Positions 53,668 to 62,149 of a stretch of DNA of 64,000 nt are shown piece by piece. Source of the stretch: Thalassobacterium maritimum (GTDB taxonomy: Bacteria > Verrucomicrobiota > Verrucomicrobiia > Opitutales > Coraliomargaritaceae); contig NZ_JARXHW010000012.1 of NCBI RefSeq assembly GCF_031127805.1, positions 1-64,000 of the forward strand, given 5' to 3'. Both the position numbers and the translations under genes were made by a program. How positions within the stretch are numbered: the stretch's first letter is position 1; every line of letters begins with the position of its first letter. Under the pieces are notes generated by a model that saw nothing but the letters and a program-made list of their open reading frames with translations, had not been told where the DNA came from and did not search any database.

Positions 53668-54781
53668 TCACCAACGTTTCTTTCGCCGGATCCTGCGTCC
53701 ATTGATTGGCGGCCTCTTGTTTGCCAGCAGTACACTCTCTGCGCAGCCATCGGAGCTACCTCGTTTACCCGAAATCGACCTGCCGACGGATACCTTTACC
53801 TTAGCAGAGCCGATCCGTATTACCGATGTGAATAAGAACCCTCAGCTCTTGGTCGGGATGGATCAGGGGCAGCTGCGGCTGTCATTTCCTAATATGCCTG
53901 GTGCCGAGGCGATTGTGCCGGTCGATGGTAAGGATATGATGGTCACGGCTGAATTGCCTGCGGATTATAACCGTTTACTGAACGATTTTCAATTGGGACA
54001 GTATGGACTCTTTCTATCTGCGATGAAAGAGACTGCCGAGCCCTTGGCGGCGTTCTTAAGCATTCCAGCTACGCAAACTAATTTTCACGGTATTTTCAGT
54101 CGCTACTATGAGGCGCTTGCTCTGGCGGGGGAGGTTGAAGATGCGGTGGCACTCTCGCTGCGCATGCCATGGCAAATTCTGCCGCCTGAGTACCTGAGAC
54201 TGGGGGAGCGCTTGGTCGCACGTAGTATCGAAGCGCAACAATTTGATCAAACCAGACAGCTGCTGGCATTGTTTTACCAGTCTTTGCCTGAGGCTGATTT
54301 CTCGGATATGGCTTTTCGCCTAGCGGATGCCTTGCGCACGCAAGGAGAGCATGAGCTCGCCGCGCAGGTCTACGGCTCGCTCTCGCAGTCGAACGATTCG
54401 GTCTTACAACAGAAGAGTTTACTCTGGGCGGGCTATAGTCGTGCAGTGGCCGGGGATGCCACTGGAGCACGTCAGATTTTAGATGAAGTGCAGGCTTTGC
54501 AGCGTGGCGATGAGAACTTCTTAACCTATTGCCTCGCCCTGGGGCGACTTGGCTATGCCGACAATAACATCCGCGAGGGGTTACGCTATCTCTCACGTGC
54601 GATGGTGCTCACAGCTGTGGATGCTACTTTTAAGCCAGAGCTCTACTACTTGTTGACCCTCGGTTATCAGCAATCAGGCAATATTGAAGCCTCTGATCGG
54701 CTGGCGCGCGAGTTTTCCATTTTCTACCCTGAGAACCCTTGGCTGCAAAAGTATCAAGAGGAGTCGGGCAATACGCTTTAA
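53657..54781 (+). CDS. Second secreted TPR-like protein of the ExbBD cluster
   Basis: About 374 residues from the ATG at 53657, which begins with a basic stretch and signal peptide (RPLIGGLLFASSTLSAQ). An upstream in-frame ATG at 53561 lies deep in the previous gene and is rejected. A beta-rich segment (about residues 35-90) comes first, then helical repeats: MAFRLADALRTQGEHELAAQVYGSL and YYLLTLGYQQSGNIEASDRLARE. The 11-bp overlap with the previous gene and 27-bp gap to exbB place it in the same operon. No known family is recognised. Confidence 0.75.
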   Translation: MHSSHQRFFRRILRPLIGGLLFASSTLSAQPSELPRLPEIDLPTDTFTLAEPIRITDVNKNPQLLVGMDQGQLRLSFPNMPGAEAIVPVDGKDMMVTAELPADYNRLLNDFQLGQYGLFLSAMKETAEPLAAFLSIPATQTNFHGIFSRYYEALALAGEVEDAVALSLRMPWQILPPEYLRLGERLVARSIEAQQFDQTRQLLALFYQSLPEADFSDMAFRLADALRTQGEHELAAQVYGSLSQSNDSVLQQKSLLWAGYSRAVAGDATGARQILDEVQALQRGDENFLTYCLALGRLGYADNNIREGLRYLSRAMVLTAVDATFKPELYYLLTLGYQQSGNIEASDRLAREFSIFYPENPWLQKYQEESGNTL

Positions 54782-54808
54782 CAACTAAATCACCACCCAT
54801 CATACATT

Positions 54809-55564
54809 ATGAAAAATAAACTATGTCTATTCGTACTTTGTGCGAGCTCACTCCTCTTCACCGGGCTCCTGGCGAACCTCCATGCGCAGGATAGCAGCAC
54901 CGATGATATGGCCGAGCTCACGCCGCCACCGGCAGAAAAGACCTTGTTGGATATGGTCAAGGCTGGTGGCTGGGCAATGTTCCCATTGGGCGTGCTTTCC
55001 GTCGCGACTGTCGGCTTCGCCGTCTTTAACTTTATCGCCATTCGCCGCAGTAGCTTTATCGATGATAGTGTAATCGAAGAACTCGATGCCGCTGTCAGCC
55101 AGATGGACATCGATAAGGCGCATCAGATTTGCACGGATAATCCTAGCCCCGTCACGAACACCTTCAATTTCGGGCTCGACCAAGTACGTCATAAAAATTT
55201 CTCGACCGATGCAGTGGAAAAAGCCTTCGATAATGCTTCGACCAAGGAGCTGTCCGGCGCATTTATCATTGTCAGCTACCTTTCGATCATTGCTGCCATC
55301 GCACCGATGGTGGGGCTGCTAGGCACGGTTTCTGGTATGGTTAAGGCCTTCAACTCGATCGCTTCACAGGGGATGGGTAAGCCAGAGCTATTGGCCGATA
55401 ATATTTCGGAGGCTCTGATTACAACCGCCACCGGCATGGCGATCGCGATCCCTGCGATGTTCTTCTTTTTCTTCTTCCGCAATCGCTACGGTAAGATCGT
55501 GGCTGAGGTTAACTTGACGCTAGGTCGCCTCTATTCGGATCTCCTTCGCGCTGCAGGTAAGTAA
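54809..55564 (+). CDS. exbB: MotA/TolQ/ExbB family proton channel
   Basis: A 251-residue channel subunit that uses the proton-motive force with ExbD. It has an N-terminal signal-peptide-like segment (cut after LHAQ), then three membrane helices (about residues 50-75, 150-175 and 200-225). The core motif is APMVGLLGTVSGMVKAF and the last helix is in ISEALITTATGMAIAIPAMFFFFFFRN. The gene ends 2 bp before the first exbD. The next genes are TonB-like/VWA fusions instead of an ordinary tonB. Confidence 0.93.
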   Translation: MKNKLCLFVLCASSLLFTGLLANLHAQDSSTDDMAELTPPPAEKTLLDMVKAGGWAMFPLGVLSVATVGFAVFNFIAIRRSSFIDDSVIEELDAAVSQMDIDKAHQICTDNPSPVTNTFNFGLDQVRHKNFSTDAVEKAFDNASTKELSGAFIIVSYLSIIAAIAPMVGLLGTVSGMVKAFNSIASQGMGKPELLADNISEALITTATGMAIAIPAMFFFFFFRNRYGKIVAEVNLTLGRLYSDLLRAAGK

Positions 55565-55566
55565 GC

Positions 55567-55977
55567 ATGAAACTCTGGAACAATAGCGACGAAGACGGTG
55601 AGGTCGATCTCACCCCGATGATTGATATCGTCTTCCTGCTCATCGTGTTTTTCATGACAGTGGCCAATATGATCACTGCTGAGAAGAAACCGATCGATGT
55701 GCCCGTCGCGCTGAACTCAACCATCCCGGAAGACTACGGCGAGCGCACCACAGTCACTGTGCAGCGTGATGGCTCTCTCTACTCTGGAGTCTATGCGGTT
55801 ACGCTTGATGAGTTGCGCGAGACCTTGATCAATGCGCGTCAAGAGGATCCGCAAGTGCGTGTCTATCTGCGGGCCGACAGCGCTGCCGAGCACCAATACG
55901 TGAACGATGTGATGAAAGCTTGTGCGAACGCGGGCTTGAGTAACGTCATCTTCGCTGCCTTTCAAAGCGATAAATAA
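55567..55977 (+). CDS. exbD: ExbD/TolR family biopolymer transport protein, copy 1
   Basis: A 136-residue protein with a short cytoplasmic N-terminus, one membrane helix containing the proton-carrying Asp20 in DLTPMIDIVFLLIVFFM, and a periplasmic domain ending NVIFAAFQSDK. ExbD forms a dimer in the ExbB pentamer pore. It is 2 bp after exbB and 18 bp before a second, distinct exbD. Confidence 0.94.
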   Translation: MKLWNNSDEDGEVDLTPMIDIVFLLIVFFMTVANMITAEKKPIDVPVALNSTIPEDYGERTTVTVQRDGSLYSGVYAVTLDELRETLINARQEDPQVRVYLRADSAAEHQYVNDVMKACANAGLSNVIFAAFQSDK

Positions 55978-55995
55978 CCGCAGGATTTTTAAACA

Positions 55996-56430
55996 ATGCA
56001 AGCCGACGATATACTCACCGGAAAAATCAAGGCCGACATGACGCCTATGATCGACGTGGTCTTCCTGCTGTTGATCTTCTTCATGGTGACCACCACGATC
56101 ATCAAAGAAGAGGCCGATCTCGGCATTCAACTGCCGACTAACACCAAGGCCACCGCGAGCGATGAACTGCCAAACCGGCACACCATCGATATTCTGCCGG
56201 ATGGTTCAGTGCTGTTTAACGGCAGTCCGATTGCGAGCCCCGCAGAGCGCGTGACGCTACACGGACTGATCGCTACATTACGACGCGTGAAAGGCACTTC
56301 CGACCGCATGGGGCAAAAAGCTGTGGTGGTCGTGATCGCTGATCCCATTTCTCCGCATTACAAATCTATCGAAGTGCTCGACGCCTGTGCCGCCGCTGAG
56401 ATTAAGTTCGTCTCCTTTGGAGACTTTTAA
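55996..56430 (+). CDS. ExbD/TolR family biopolymer transport protein, copy 2
   Basis: A 144-residue ExbD homologue with the same membrane motif, DMTPMIDVVFLLLIFFM (Asp20), but a different periplasmic domain with a longer loop (PIASPAERVTLHGL) and the end EIKFVSFGDF. With copy 1 it could form a heterodimer in the channel. It precedes the first VWA protein gene by 20 bp. Confidence 0.94.
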   Translation: MQADDILTGKIKADMTPMIDVVFLLLIFFMVTTTIIKEEADLGIQLPTNTKATASDELPNRHTIDILPDGSVLFNGSPIASPAERVTLHGLIATLRRVKGTSDRMGQKAVVVVIADPISPHYKSIEVLDACAAAEIKFVSFGDF

Positions 56431-56450
56431 CGAGCGTCTATCCCTTCTCG

Positions 56451-57431
56451 ATGAATATTAGCAATACCTATGCTCGCAACCGAGCTCTTTTTACCGTGGT
56501 CGCCATCAGTCTGGGGCTCCATGTCCTAGGGCTCATCGGCTTCGGTGCCTTTAAAATTGTTGAGAGCATTACTCGGGAAGAGCAGACCTTTGAGGCGCCA
56601 CAGATTGTGGAAGTGCCGCAGGAGCAGCCTGAGTATCAGGTGAACTTGGAACAACGCAATCGCTCTAGCGCGCCTCCGCGGCCCAATCCGATCGTTGTCG
56701 ATGCGCCCGATGTTACGATTCCTGCGCTCAATATTGACGTGAACATCGCCAACGCCTCAAGCTATGGTCGCGGTTCAGGAGGTTTCGGCAGCGGCACGGG
56801 CGGTGGCGTGGCAGAAATGCGCGAAATGGTCGTGGCGGATCTCGATTTCTTCGGTGCTAAAATGCAGTCCGATGCTCAACGCATTCTTTTCATTATTGAT
56901 ATGTCCGGCAGTATGGTGATGTCCGGTCGCGGGGTTGATGGCTACAAGAAGGTCGTAGATGAAATCATTAAGACTTTAAAGCCCATGATCGGTGTGGGAA
57001 GTTTCAATGCCTTGGCTTTTGGTGGCGACGTTGATAAATTTCGTGGCTCCAGTTTTAAAGATGTGAGCGAGGATTCAATCGCATCCGCTCATAAATGGTT
57101 GATGGACCGCGATCCTGCTGAGGCGAATGATCGCAAGCCAATTAAGGGCTCGGATGTCTTCCGTAACTATAAGAAAGGCCGGCACATGGGGACCCGTGCG
57201 GATTTGGCCTTAGAAGAGGGCTTTAAAATGAGGCCAAACATGATTATTTTTCTCTCCGATGGAGATCCGACTACCATGGAAGCAAAAGACGTGCTGAAAC
57301 TGGTGGACGAAAAATTACAACCTGATGTGAAGGTGCCGATCAACGCCGTTTCGTATAAAAGTTCGAATGGGCGCAGCTTTCTTAAGCAGTTGGCCGCCAA
57401 CAGTGGTGGCACCTATACAGAAGTAAAATAG
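56451..57431 (+). CDS. TonB-like membrane anchor fused to a von Willebrand A domain, copy 1
   Basis: A 326-residue protein. Residues 13-34 form one membrane helix with the sequence SLGLH (Ser20, His24), the Ser-x3-His signature of TonB and TolA that senses ExbBD. A periplasmic linker follows (about 40-120): acidic/Gln-rich, then PPRPNP and a Gly-rich stretch. The VWA domain (about 142-326) has the MIDAS motif DMSGSM (Asp150, Ser152, Ser154), Thr248 in MGTRADLAL and Asp270/Asp272 in FLSDGDPT. There is no TonB C-terminal domain. Its position after exbB-exbD-exbD supports energy coupling. Confidence 0.85.
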   Translation: MNISNTYARNRALFTVVAISLGLHVLGLIGFGAFKIVESITREEQTFEAPQIVEVPQEQPEYQVNLEQRNRSSAPPRPNPIVVDAPDVTIPALNIDVNIANASSYGRGSGGFGSGTGGGVAEMREMVVADLDFFGAKMQSDAQRILFIIDMSGSMVMSGRGVDGYKKVVDEIIKTLKPMIGVGSFNALAFGGDVDKFRGSSFKDVSEDSIASAHKWLMDRDPAEANDRKPIKGSDVFRNYKKGRHMGTRADLALEEGFKMRPNMIIFLSDGDPTTMEAKDVLKLVDEKLQPDVKVPINAVSYKSSNGRSFLKQLAANSGGTYTEVK

Positions 57432-57524
57432 TATTTTCTGCGCGTAGTTCTCTCTGAAGCGTTTAGGGGCTCTATGCTTAGATTCGCAATCACCTCTTCA
57501 TACTCAACCGATGAGCATTGAAAA

Positions 57525-58499
57525 ATGAACATTAGCAATACCTATACCCGTAACAAAGCCCTTTTCACCGTTGTCGCTGTCAGCCTTGCTTTGCATGTTC
57601 TTGGGCTGCTTGGCTTTGGCGCCTTTAAAATCGTTGAAAACATCACCCGCGAAGAGCAGACCTTTGAAGCGCCACAGATCGTGGAAGTGCCACAAGAGCA
57701 GCCCGAATATCAAGTCAATTTGGAGCAGCGCAACCGCTCGAGTGCGCCGCCACGCCCAAATCCGATCGTGGTGGATGCTCCAGATGTCACCATTCCCGCG
57801 CTCAATATCGACGTGAACATTGCGAATGCTTCGAGCTACGGTCGTGGCTCAGGAGGTTTCGGAACCGGAGGTGGTGTGGCTGAAATGCGTGAAATGGTGG
57901 TTGCGGATCTCGACTTTTTTGGCGCTAAAATGCAGTCTGACGCTCAGCGCATTCTTTTCATTATTGATATGTCCGGCAGTATGGTGATGGAAGGGCGCGG
58001 TGTGGATGGATACAAGGTGGTGGTCGATGAGATGGTCGCCACTTTAAAGCCCCTGATTGGTGTGGGCACATTCAATGTGTTAGCCTTTGCCAAAGATGTC
58101 GAAAAATTCCGTGGCTCGACGTTCAAGTCGGTGACCGAAGATAGTATCAAAACCGCGCAAAAATGGCTGATGGATCGTGACCCTGCTGAAGCGACCGATC
58201 GCAAGCAGGCAAAGAGCTATGATGTGTTTAAAACCTATAAAAAAGGGCGCAACCTAGGCACACGCGCTGACCTCGCTCTCGAGGCAGGCTTCAAGATGAA
58301 GCCCAATATGATCATCTTTCTCTCCGATGGCGATCCTACCAAGATGGAAGCGAAGGAAGTGCTCAAGCTGGTGAATGAGGAGTTACAATCCGATCCCAAA
58401 GTGCCGATCAATGCCGTATCTTATAAAAGCACCAAGGGGCGCAAGTTCCTCAAGCAGCTAGCCGCCAACAGCGGAGGCACCTATACGGAAGTCAAATAA
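57525..58499 (+). CDS. TonB-like membrane anchor fused to a von Willebrand A domain, copy 2
   Basis: A 324-residue paralogue of the preceding protein. The membrane helix has SLALH (Ser20, His24), the linker residues 40-113 are identical in sequence to copy 1, and the MIDAS motif DMSGSM, Thr and FLSDGDPT are all kept. Differences concentrate in the VWA surface (for example KSVTEDSIKTAQ versus KDVSEDSIASAH) and a two-residue shorter Gly linker. A 93-bp spacer separates it from copy 1. It is the last gene of the cluster; a hairpin-rich gap follows. Confidence 0.85.
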   Translation: MNISNTYTRNKALFTVVAVSLALHVLGLLGFGAFKIVENITREEQTFEAPQIVEVPQEQPEYQVNLEQRNRSSAPPRPNPIVVDAPDVTIPALNIDVNIANASSYGRGSGGFGTGGGVAEMREMVVADLDFFGAKMQSDAQRILFIIDMSGSMVMEGRGVDGYKVVVDEMVATLKPLIGVGTFNVLAFAKDVEKFRGSTFKSVTEDSIKTAQKWLMDRDPAEATDRKQAKSYDVFKTYKKGRNLGTRADLALEAGFKMKPNMIIFLSDGDPTKMEAKEVLKLVNEELQSDPKVPINAVSYKSTKGRKFLKQLAANSGGTYTEVK

Positions 58500-58513
58500 G
58501 AGCTATACGCCGT

Positions 58514-58576
58514 AAGTGATTCGGACGTACCGTAGCCTCCGAAGTGATTCGGATGATCATCGGCGTGTCCGCCGAT
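58514..58576. repeat. Hairpins and a 12-bp direct repeat between convergent genes
   Basis: AAGTGATTCGGA occurs at 58514-58525 and 58542-58553; the second forms the hairpin TCCGAA-GTGA-TTCGGA. A further hairpin, ATCGGCG-TGTC-CGCCGAT, lies at 58559-58576, two bases before the stop of the minus-strand gene. No T tract follows, so it may be a bidirectional transcript barrier. Confidence 0.55.
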
Positions 58577-58577
58577 A

Positions 58578-59768
58578 TTACGGAATTGTGACGGTGCTGC
58601 TGGTGCGGGCCCAAGAGAGTTCGCCCAGCTCGGAAAAGAGCTTTTGCTGCTCGAAGCTTTTGTGTATCGCCTCGGGTAAGCTAGGCACGTAGAGCAAGCT
58701 TTGGTCGTCCTCCAGTTCTTGCTTCACTATGTCGGCATCGTCAAAGTTCGTGACCTTTACTTTTTGAAGCGCCTCGACGCATAGCGTCAGCGCGGTGGCT
58801 GATTCTACACTGCAGATCGATTCGCGCGAACTCTTTGCGCGACACTGCCGGATACAAAATGCGAGTTTGCGCATACGATTGGCATCTGGATTGCCGTAAT
58901 TTTTCGTGCGGCCGTCTGCAAATGTTGCGATAATGTCGCCCAGGTTTGAATAGTCGATTTCCGCGTGCTCGAAGATGTACTTGAATACGGGGCCATCGTC
59001 TTTTGGCACCGCGTGAGTGGTGTAGAATAAGATGTCGGCTGCTGCTGCAGTTTTGATGCGACAACAGGCGGTGTCGTAATTTTCGATCGGGTTGGCGCGG
59101 TAGCACTCCGCGCTTACAGATTTGGGGCGAGTGGATTGGTTCATCTCTTCGCCGAGAATGTAGAGCATGTTGTTTAGGTAGTGCGCAGTGGCATTGCCTA
59201 CGGGGCTGTCATTGACGGTTTGGCCCTGCTTGTTTAGGATGCAGCCGGCCCAATTGTTACGACTGTAATAGGCACTGTTTCGACTCCATTCCACACGGGT
59301 CATTAAAGTTTTTGCAGCCCCGAAGACGCCGTCAATGATGTCTTTTTTGAGGTCCTGAATCGCCTCACTGAAGCACCATTGGTAACCAATTTCCAGTAAG
59401 CGCCCCGTTTCATCGCGTGTTTGCCGCATTTGCTCGGCATCTTCCACTGTGGCGGCGATGGGCTTTTCGCACAACACGTCGATGCCTGCTTTCATGAGCG
59501 CGCAGCTTTGCTCGGCATGGAACGAGATTGGCGAGGACACAATGGCTAAGTCGACCTCAATGCCAGAGGCTAAGAAATCCTGAATCGATGGGAATATTGG
59601 CATCCCCTGTGCCATTAGCTCGGGCCCTAGAGGCGCCTTTTCGGGCATCGGGTCGACGATTGCGGTCAGCGTCCCTTCCGACTGTTCCGAAATGCTTTGT
59701 AGGTATCGATTCCCGTAGCCGCCAATGCCGACCATGAGAAGTTTGATGTTTGAAGAGCTGTCTTTCAT
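58578..59768 (-). CDS. Gfo/Idh/MocA family oxidoreductase
   Basis: A 396-residue NAD(P)-dependent sugar dehydrogenase-type enzyme. The Rossmann motif is MVGIGGYGNRYL (about residues 12-23) and the catalytic Lys is in VLCEKPIAATVEDAEQM. The C-terminal domain has YQWCFSEAIQDLKK. Substrates of this large family include myo-inositol, glucose-fructose and modified sugars; the substrate is not apparent. It is the third gene of an operon with iclR (29 bp upstream) and a sulfatase, so it may act on desulfated sugar. Confidence 0.9.
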   Translation of the reverse strand: MKDSSSNIKLLMVGIGGYGNRYLQSISEQSEGTLTAIVDPMPEKAPLGPELMAQGMPIFPSIQDFLASGIEVDLAIVSSPISFHAEQSCALMKAGIDVLCEKPIAATVEDAEQMRQTRDETGRLLEIGYQWCFSEAIQDLKKDIIDGVFGAAKTLMTRVEWSRNSAYYSRNNWAGCILNKQGQTVNDSPVGNATAHYLNNMLYILGEEMNQSTRPKSVSAECYRANPIENYDTACCRIKTAAAADILFYTTHAVPKDDGPVFKYIFEHAEIDYSNLGDIIATFADGRTKNYGNPDANRMRKLAFCIRQCRAKSSRESICSVESATALTLCVEALQKVKVTNFDDADIVKQELEDDQSLLYVPSLPEAIHKSFEQQKLFSELGELSWARTSSTVTIP

Positions 59769-59797
59769 GCAAAAAAGGAGTGGGTGTTTTATCTAAA

Positions 59798-60574
59798 TCA
59801 GGAGCTTGAGCTTGAATTCTGCGGGGATGCTGTTGAGCCTGACAAACGCATGGCTGCCTCAGATAAGGCCGAGATTAAGCAGTCCGATTTACTGTGAAAC
59901 GCATCGACCGTTAGGCAATAGAATATTGCGCCTACTTGTTGCTCGTGTTCGAAGAATTTTGCCGCTCGGCAAATGCCGGGTCGTGCTTGTGAGCGATCAA
60001 TATAGACGCCGGAAAGTTGCTGCATCTCGCTTTGTATTTTTTTAAAGCTATATTTGGCTGGGAAGCGACTATAGCTGCTTTGCAGACAGGCCTTGCGCTG
60101 CGCGGCTGGTAAGGCACTCAACACCGCCACGGCTGCAGCGTGGTCGGCTTCAAAATGTAGTCGCTCGCCAGCTCCCAGCACTTGGATCCCTTCATTGATC
60201 GTGCGGGAACATTGGGTGCGCAGACAATTATCGTGCAGCAGTACGACCGCGGCGGATTCCTGCGCCAGTTCGGCGAGCTGATCGATTTCTTTGATCGCTA
60301 AAGTGGCGAGGTCTGGTTTTTTTTCGCTAAGATAAGGGCTCCAGTCACGTAGCTTGGCAGTGATGCTGTAACCGAGTTCCGCATCGCGATGCAGATAGCC
60401 ATAAGTTTCCAAAGCCTTCAGAATGCGTGATAAACTAGAGTCCTGAATGCCTGAGAGTCGCTCGCGGAGTTCGTTATAGCGCAGGGGCCCTTGACTGCGA
60501 ACGATCTGGTCCAATATGTGTAGACTGCGATCTAGAGCCGGAAGCGCCGATTTTGTGCTGGCTTGCTTCGGCAT
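59798..60574 (-). CDS. IclR family transcriptional regulator
   Basis: A 258-residue regulator. The N-terminal winged helix is LDRSLHILDQIVRSQGPLRYNELRERLSG followed by SSLSRILKALETYGYLHRD. The C-terminal domain is the effector-binding IclR type, ending in GAIFYCLTVDAF. Its ATG overlaps the sulfatase stop by one base, so the two are coupled. A long palindrome upstream of the operon (62096-62124) is a likely target. Confidence 0.92.
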   Translation of the reverse strand: MPKQASTKSALPALDRSLHILDQIVRSQGPLRYNELRERLSGIQDSSLSRILKALETYGYLHRDAELGYSITAKLRDWSPYLSEKKPDLATLAIKEIDQLAELAQESAAVVLLHDNCLRTQCSRTINEGIQVLGAGERLHFEADHAAAVAVLSALPAAQRKACLQSSYSRFPAKYSFKKIQSEMQQLSGVYIDRSQARPGICRAAKFFEHEQQVGAIFYCLTVDAFHSKSDCLISALSEAAMRLSGSTASPQNSSSSS

Positions 60575-62091
60575 TATGCGGGGGCAATGCGAGGCATACT
60601 CAACACTTCTTTGGCCATCTCCGCTTGTAAGAAGCGTTGCAGTAACCGGATCTTAATGTCGGCGTAGGCAGGATCGTTAAAGCGGTTTTCAAACTCACCA
60701 GGATCATTCTTTAAGTCGTAGAGTTCGCCATCGTCGAAGGTTCGGAAGACGGTGAGCTTATAGTCGGCTTCGACATAGGTCTTGTGTTCGCAAATGCCTG
60801 GTTCGTGATTATTTTCCACGATACACCAATCACGGACCTTGTCTTTTTGTCCCGCCCAGACGGGGCTTTGGTCGAGGCCAGTCATACGTTGTGGCTTTTC
60901 GATGCCAGCGGCGGCTAGGAAACTTACGGGCAGATCGACTAGACTTTGTAAGGCTTCAGTACGCGTGCCTTCTGGAATGTGTCCAGGCCAAGCAGCGATC
61001 ATCGGAACTTTGACACCATCTTCGTAGTGATAGGGCCCTTTGGCTATGAGCCCGTGCTGACCAAAGTAGTGGCCGTGGTCGGTGGTGAATACGACTAAGG
61101 TGTTGTCTGTCAGACCGAGCTCATCTAACTTGTCTAAAGTCTTGCCAATGTAGTGGTCCATGCAGGAGACCATGCCGTAATAAATAGCCATGTCCTTGCG
61201 CTTCCTTGATTCTGAGCGTAAGTGGCTTTGCACGCCATGCATCCATTTGCCATCACCAAGACCATACGCAGCAAGGTCAGGGTTTTTCATCTGTGTGATC
61301 TTGTGAAAAATGGTGTTTTTTTCGTGTTCGCCCTCGCGCCCTGTAGGCAAGCTGAGGCTGTCGGGATCATACATGCTCGCCCAAGGCTCTGGGACGGTGT
61401 AAGGTGGGTGTGGATCGAAGTAACTCGACCACAGGAAGAAGGGCGTCTCGTTTTGCGCGTAGTCTTCTAAGATCGCGTTGGTTCGCTCGCTGATCCAGGT
61501 GTTGTAGTGGTATTCCTCGGGAATATTCCATGCCCCATACTGCCTGCCGCCAGTGCCGGTCGGGGCTTGGAAGCATTTGCGCCAATCTTTAAAGCCTTTC
61601 TCTTCCATCCAGATGGCATAGTGCTGACCGGCGTGGGCTTCGTCGGTGTGGTTGCGCGCCAACTCGAATCGATCAAAACCATAGAAGGGGCCGTCGTAAG
61701 ACTTCCAGAATTCAAGGTCTTGTAATATCGGGTAGGACTCTAGCGAGGGATACTCTTCGGTGGATTGGAGAGGCTGGAAGTGCGCTTTGCCCACTAATGC
61801 ACTTTGGTAGCCCGCATCGTGCCAAGCGTCGTTCATGGTGGGCACCTTCTCGTCGAGTTTGGTGCCTAAGGTGTGCGCGCCGTGCTGGCTTGGATACTGT
61901 CCAGTCAAAATGCTGGCGCGTGTGGGGGTGCAGGTCGGGTTGGGGCAATAAGCGCGATCAAAGATCATGCCGCGTGCGGCCAGGCGATCTAAGTTTGGCG
62001 TCTGAATTTCTGGGTTGTTGTAGCCCATCGTCATCCAGTGTTGTTGATCACTGGTGATGAGCAGTATGTTGGGGCCTTGGGATGGTGTCAT
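60574..62091 (-). CDS. Sulfatase (S1 family)
   Basis: A 505-residue sulfatase with the active site C54-TPTR58 (NPTCTPTRASILTG). The first metal motif is ITSDQQHW (Asp15) and the second metal site VFTTDHGHYFGQHG. There is no signal peptide, as in the other two sulfatases here. It is the first gene of the sulfatase-iclR-oxidoreductase operon. I do not assign a subfamily; ITSDQQ-type N-termini occur in several. Confidence 0.93.
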   Translation of the reverse strand: MTPSQGPNILLITSDQQHWMTMGYNNPEIQTPNLDRLAARGMIFDRAYCPNPTCTPTRASILTGQYPSQHGAHTLGTKLDEKVPTMNDAWHDAGYQSALVGKAHFQPLQSTEEYPSLESYPILQDLEFWKSYDGPFYGFDRFELARNHTDEAHAGQHYAIWMEEKGFKDWRKCFQAPTGTGGRQYGAWNIPEEYHYNTWISERTNAILEDYAQNETPFFLWSSYFDPHPPYTVPEPWASMYDPDSLSLPTGREGEHEKNTIFHKITQMKNPDLAAYGLGDGKWMHGVQSHLRSESRKRKDMAIYYGMVSCMDHYIGKTLDKLDELGLTDNTLVVFTTDHGHYFGQHGLIAKGPYHYEDGVKVPMIAAWPGHIPEGTRTEALQSLVDLPVSFLAAAGIEKPQRMTGLDQSPVWAGQKDKVRDWCIVENNHEPGICEHKTYVEADYKLTVFRTFDDGELYDLKNDPGEFENRFNDPAYADIKIRLLQRFLQAEMAKEVLSMPRIAPA

Positions 62092-62095
62092 GCTA

Positions 62096-62124
62096 GCATT
62101 TATGATATTAAATATCTTTTATGC
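62096..62124. promoter_or_regulatory. Palindrome upstream of the sulfatase-iclR operon
   Basis: A 29-bp imperfect palindrome centred at 62110. The outer arms are GCAT and ATGC and the inner core is GATATT-A-AATATC. It begins 5 bp before the ATG at 62091. IclR proteins bind palindromes of about this size, so it may be the autoregulatory operator. Confidence 0.5.
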
Positions 62125-62149
62125 AAGTAGAACTTGAGCCTGATGCAGT

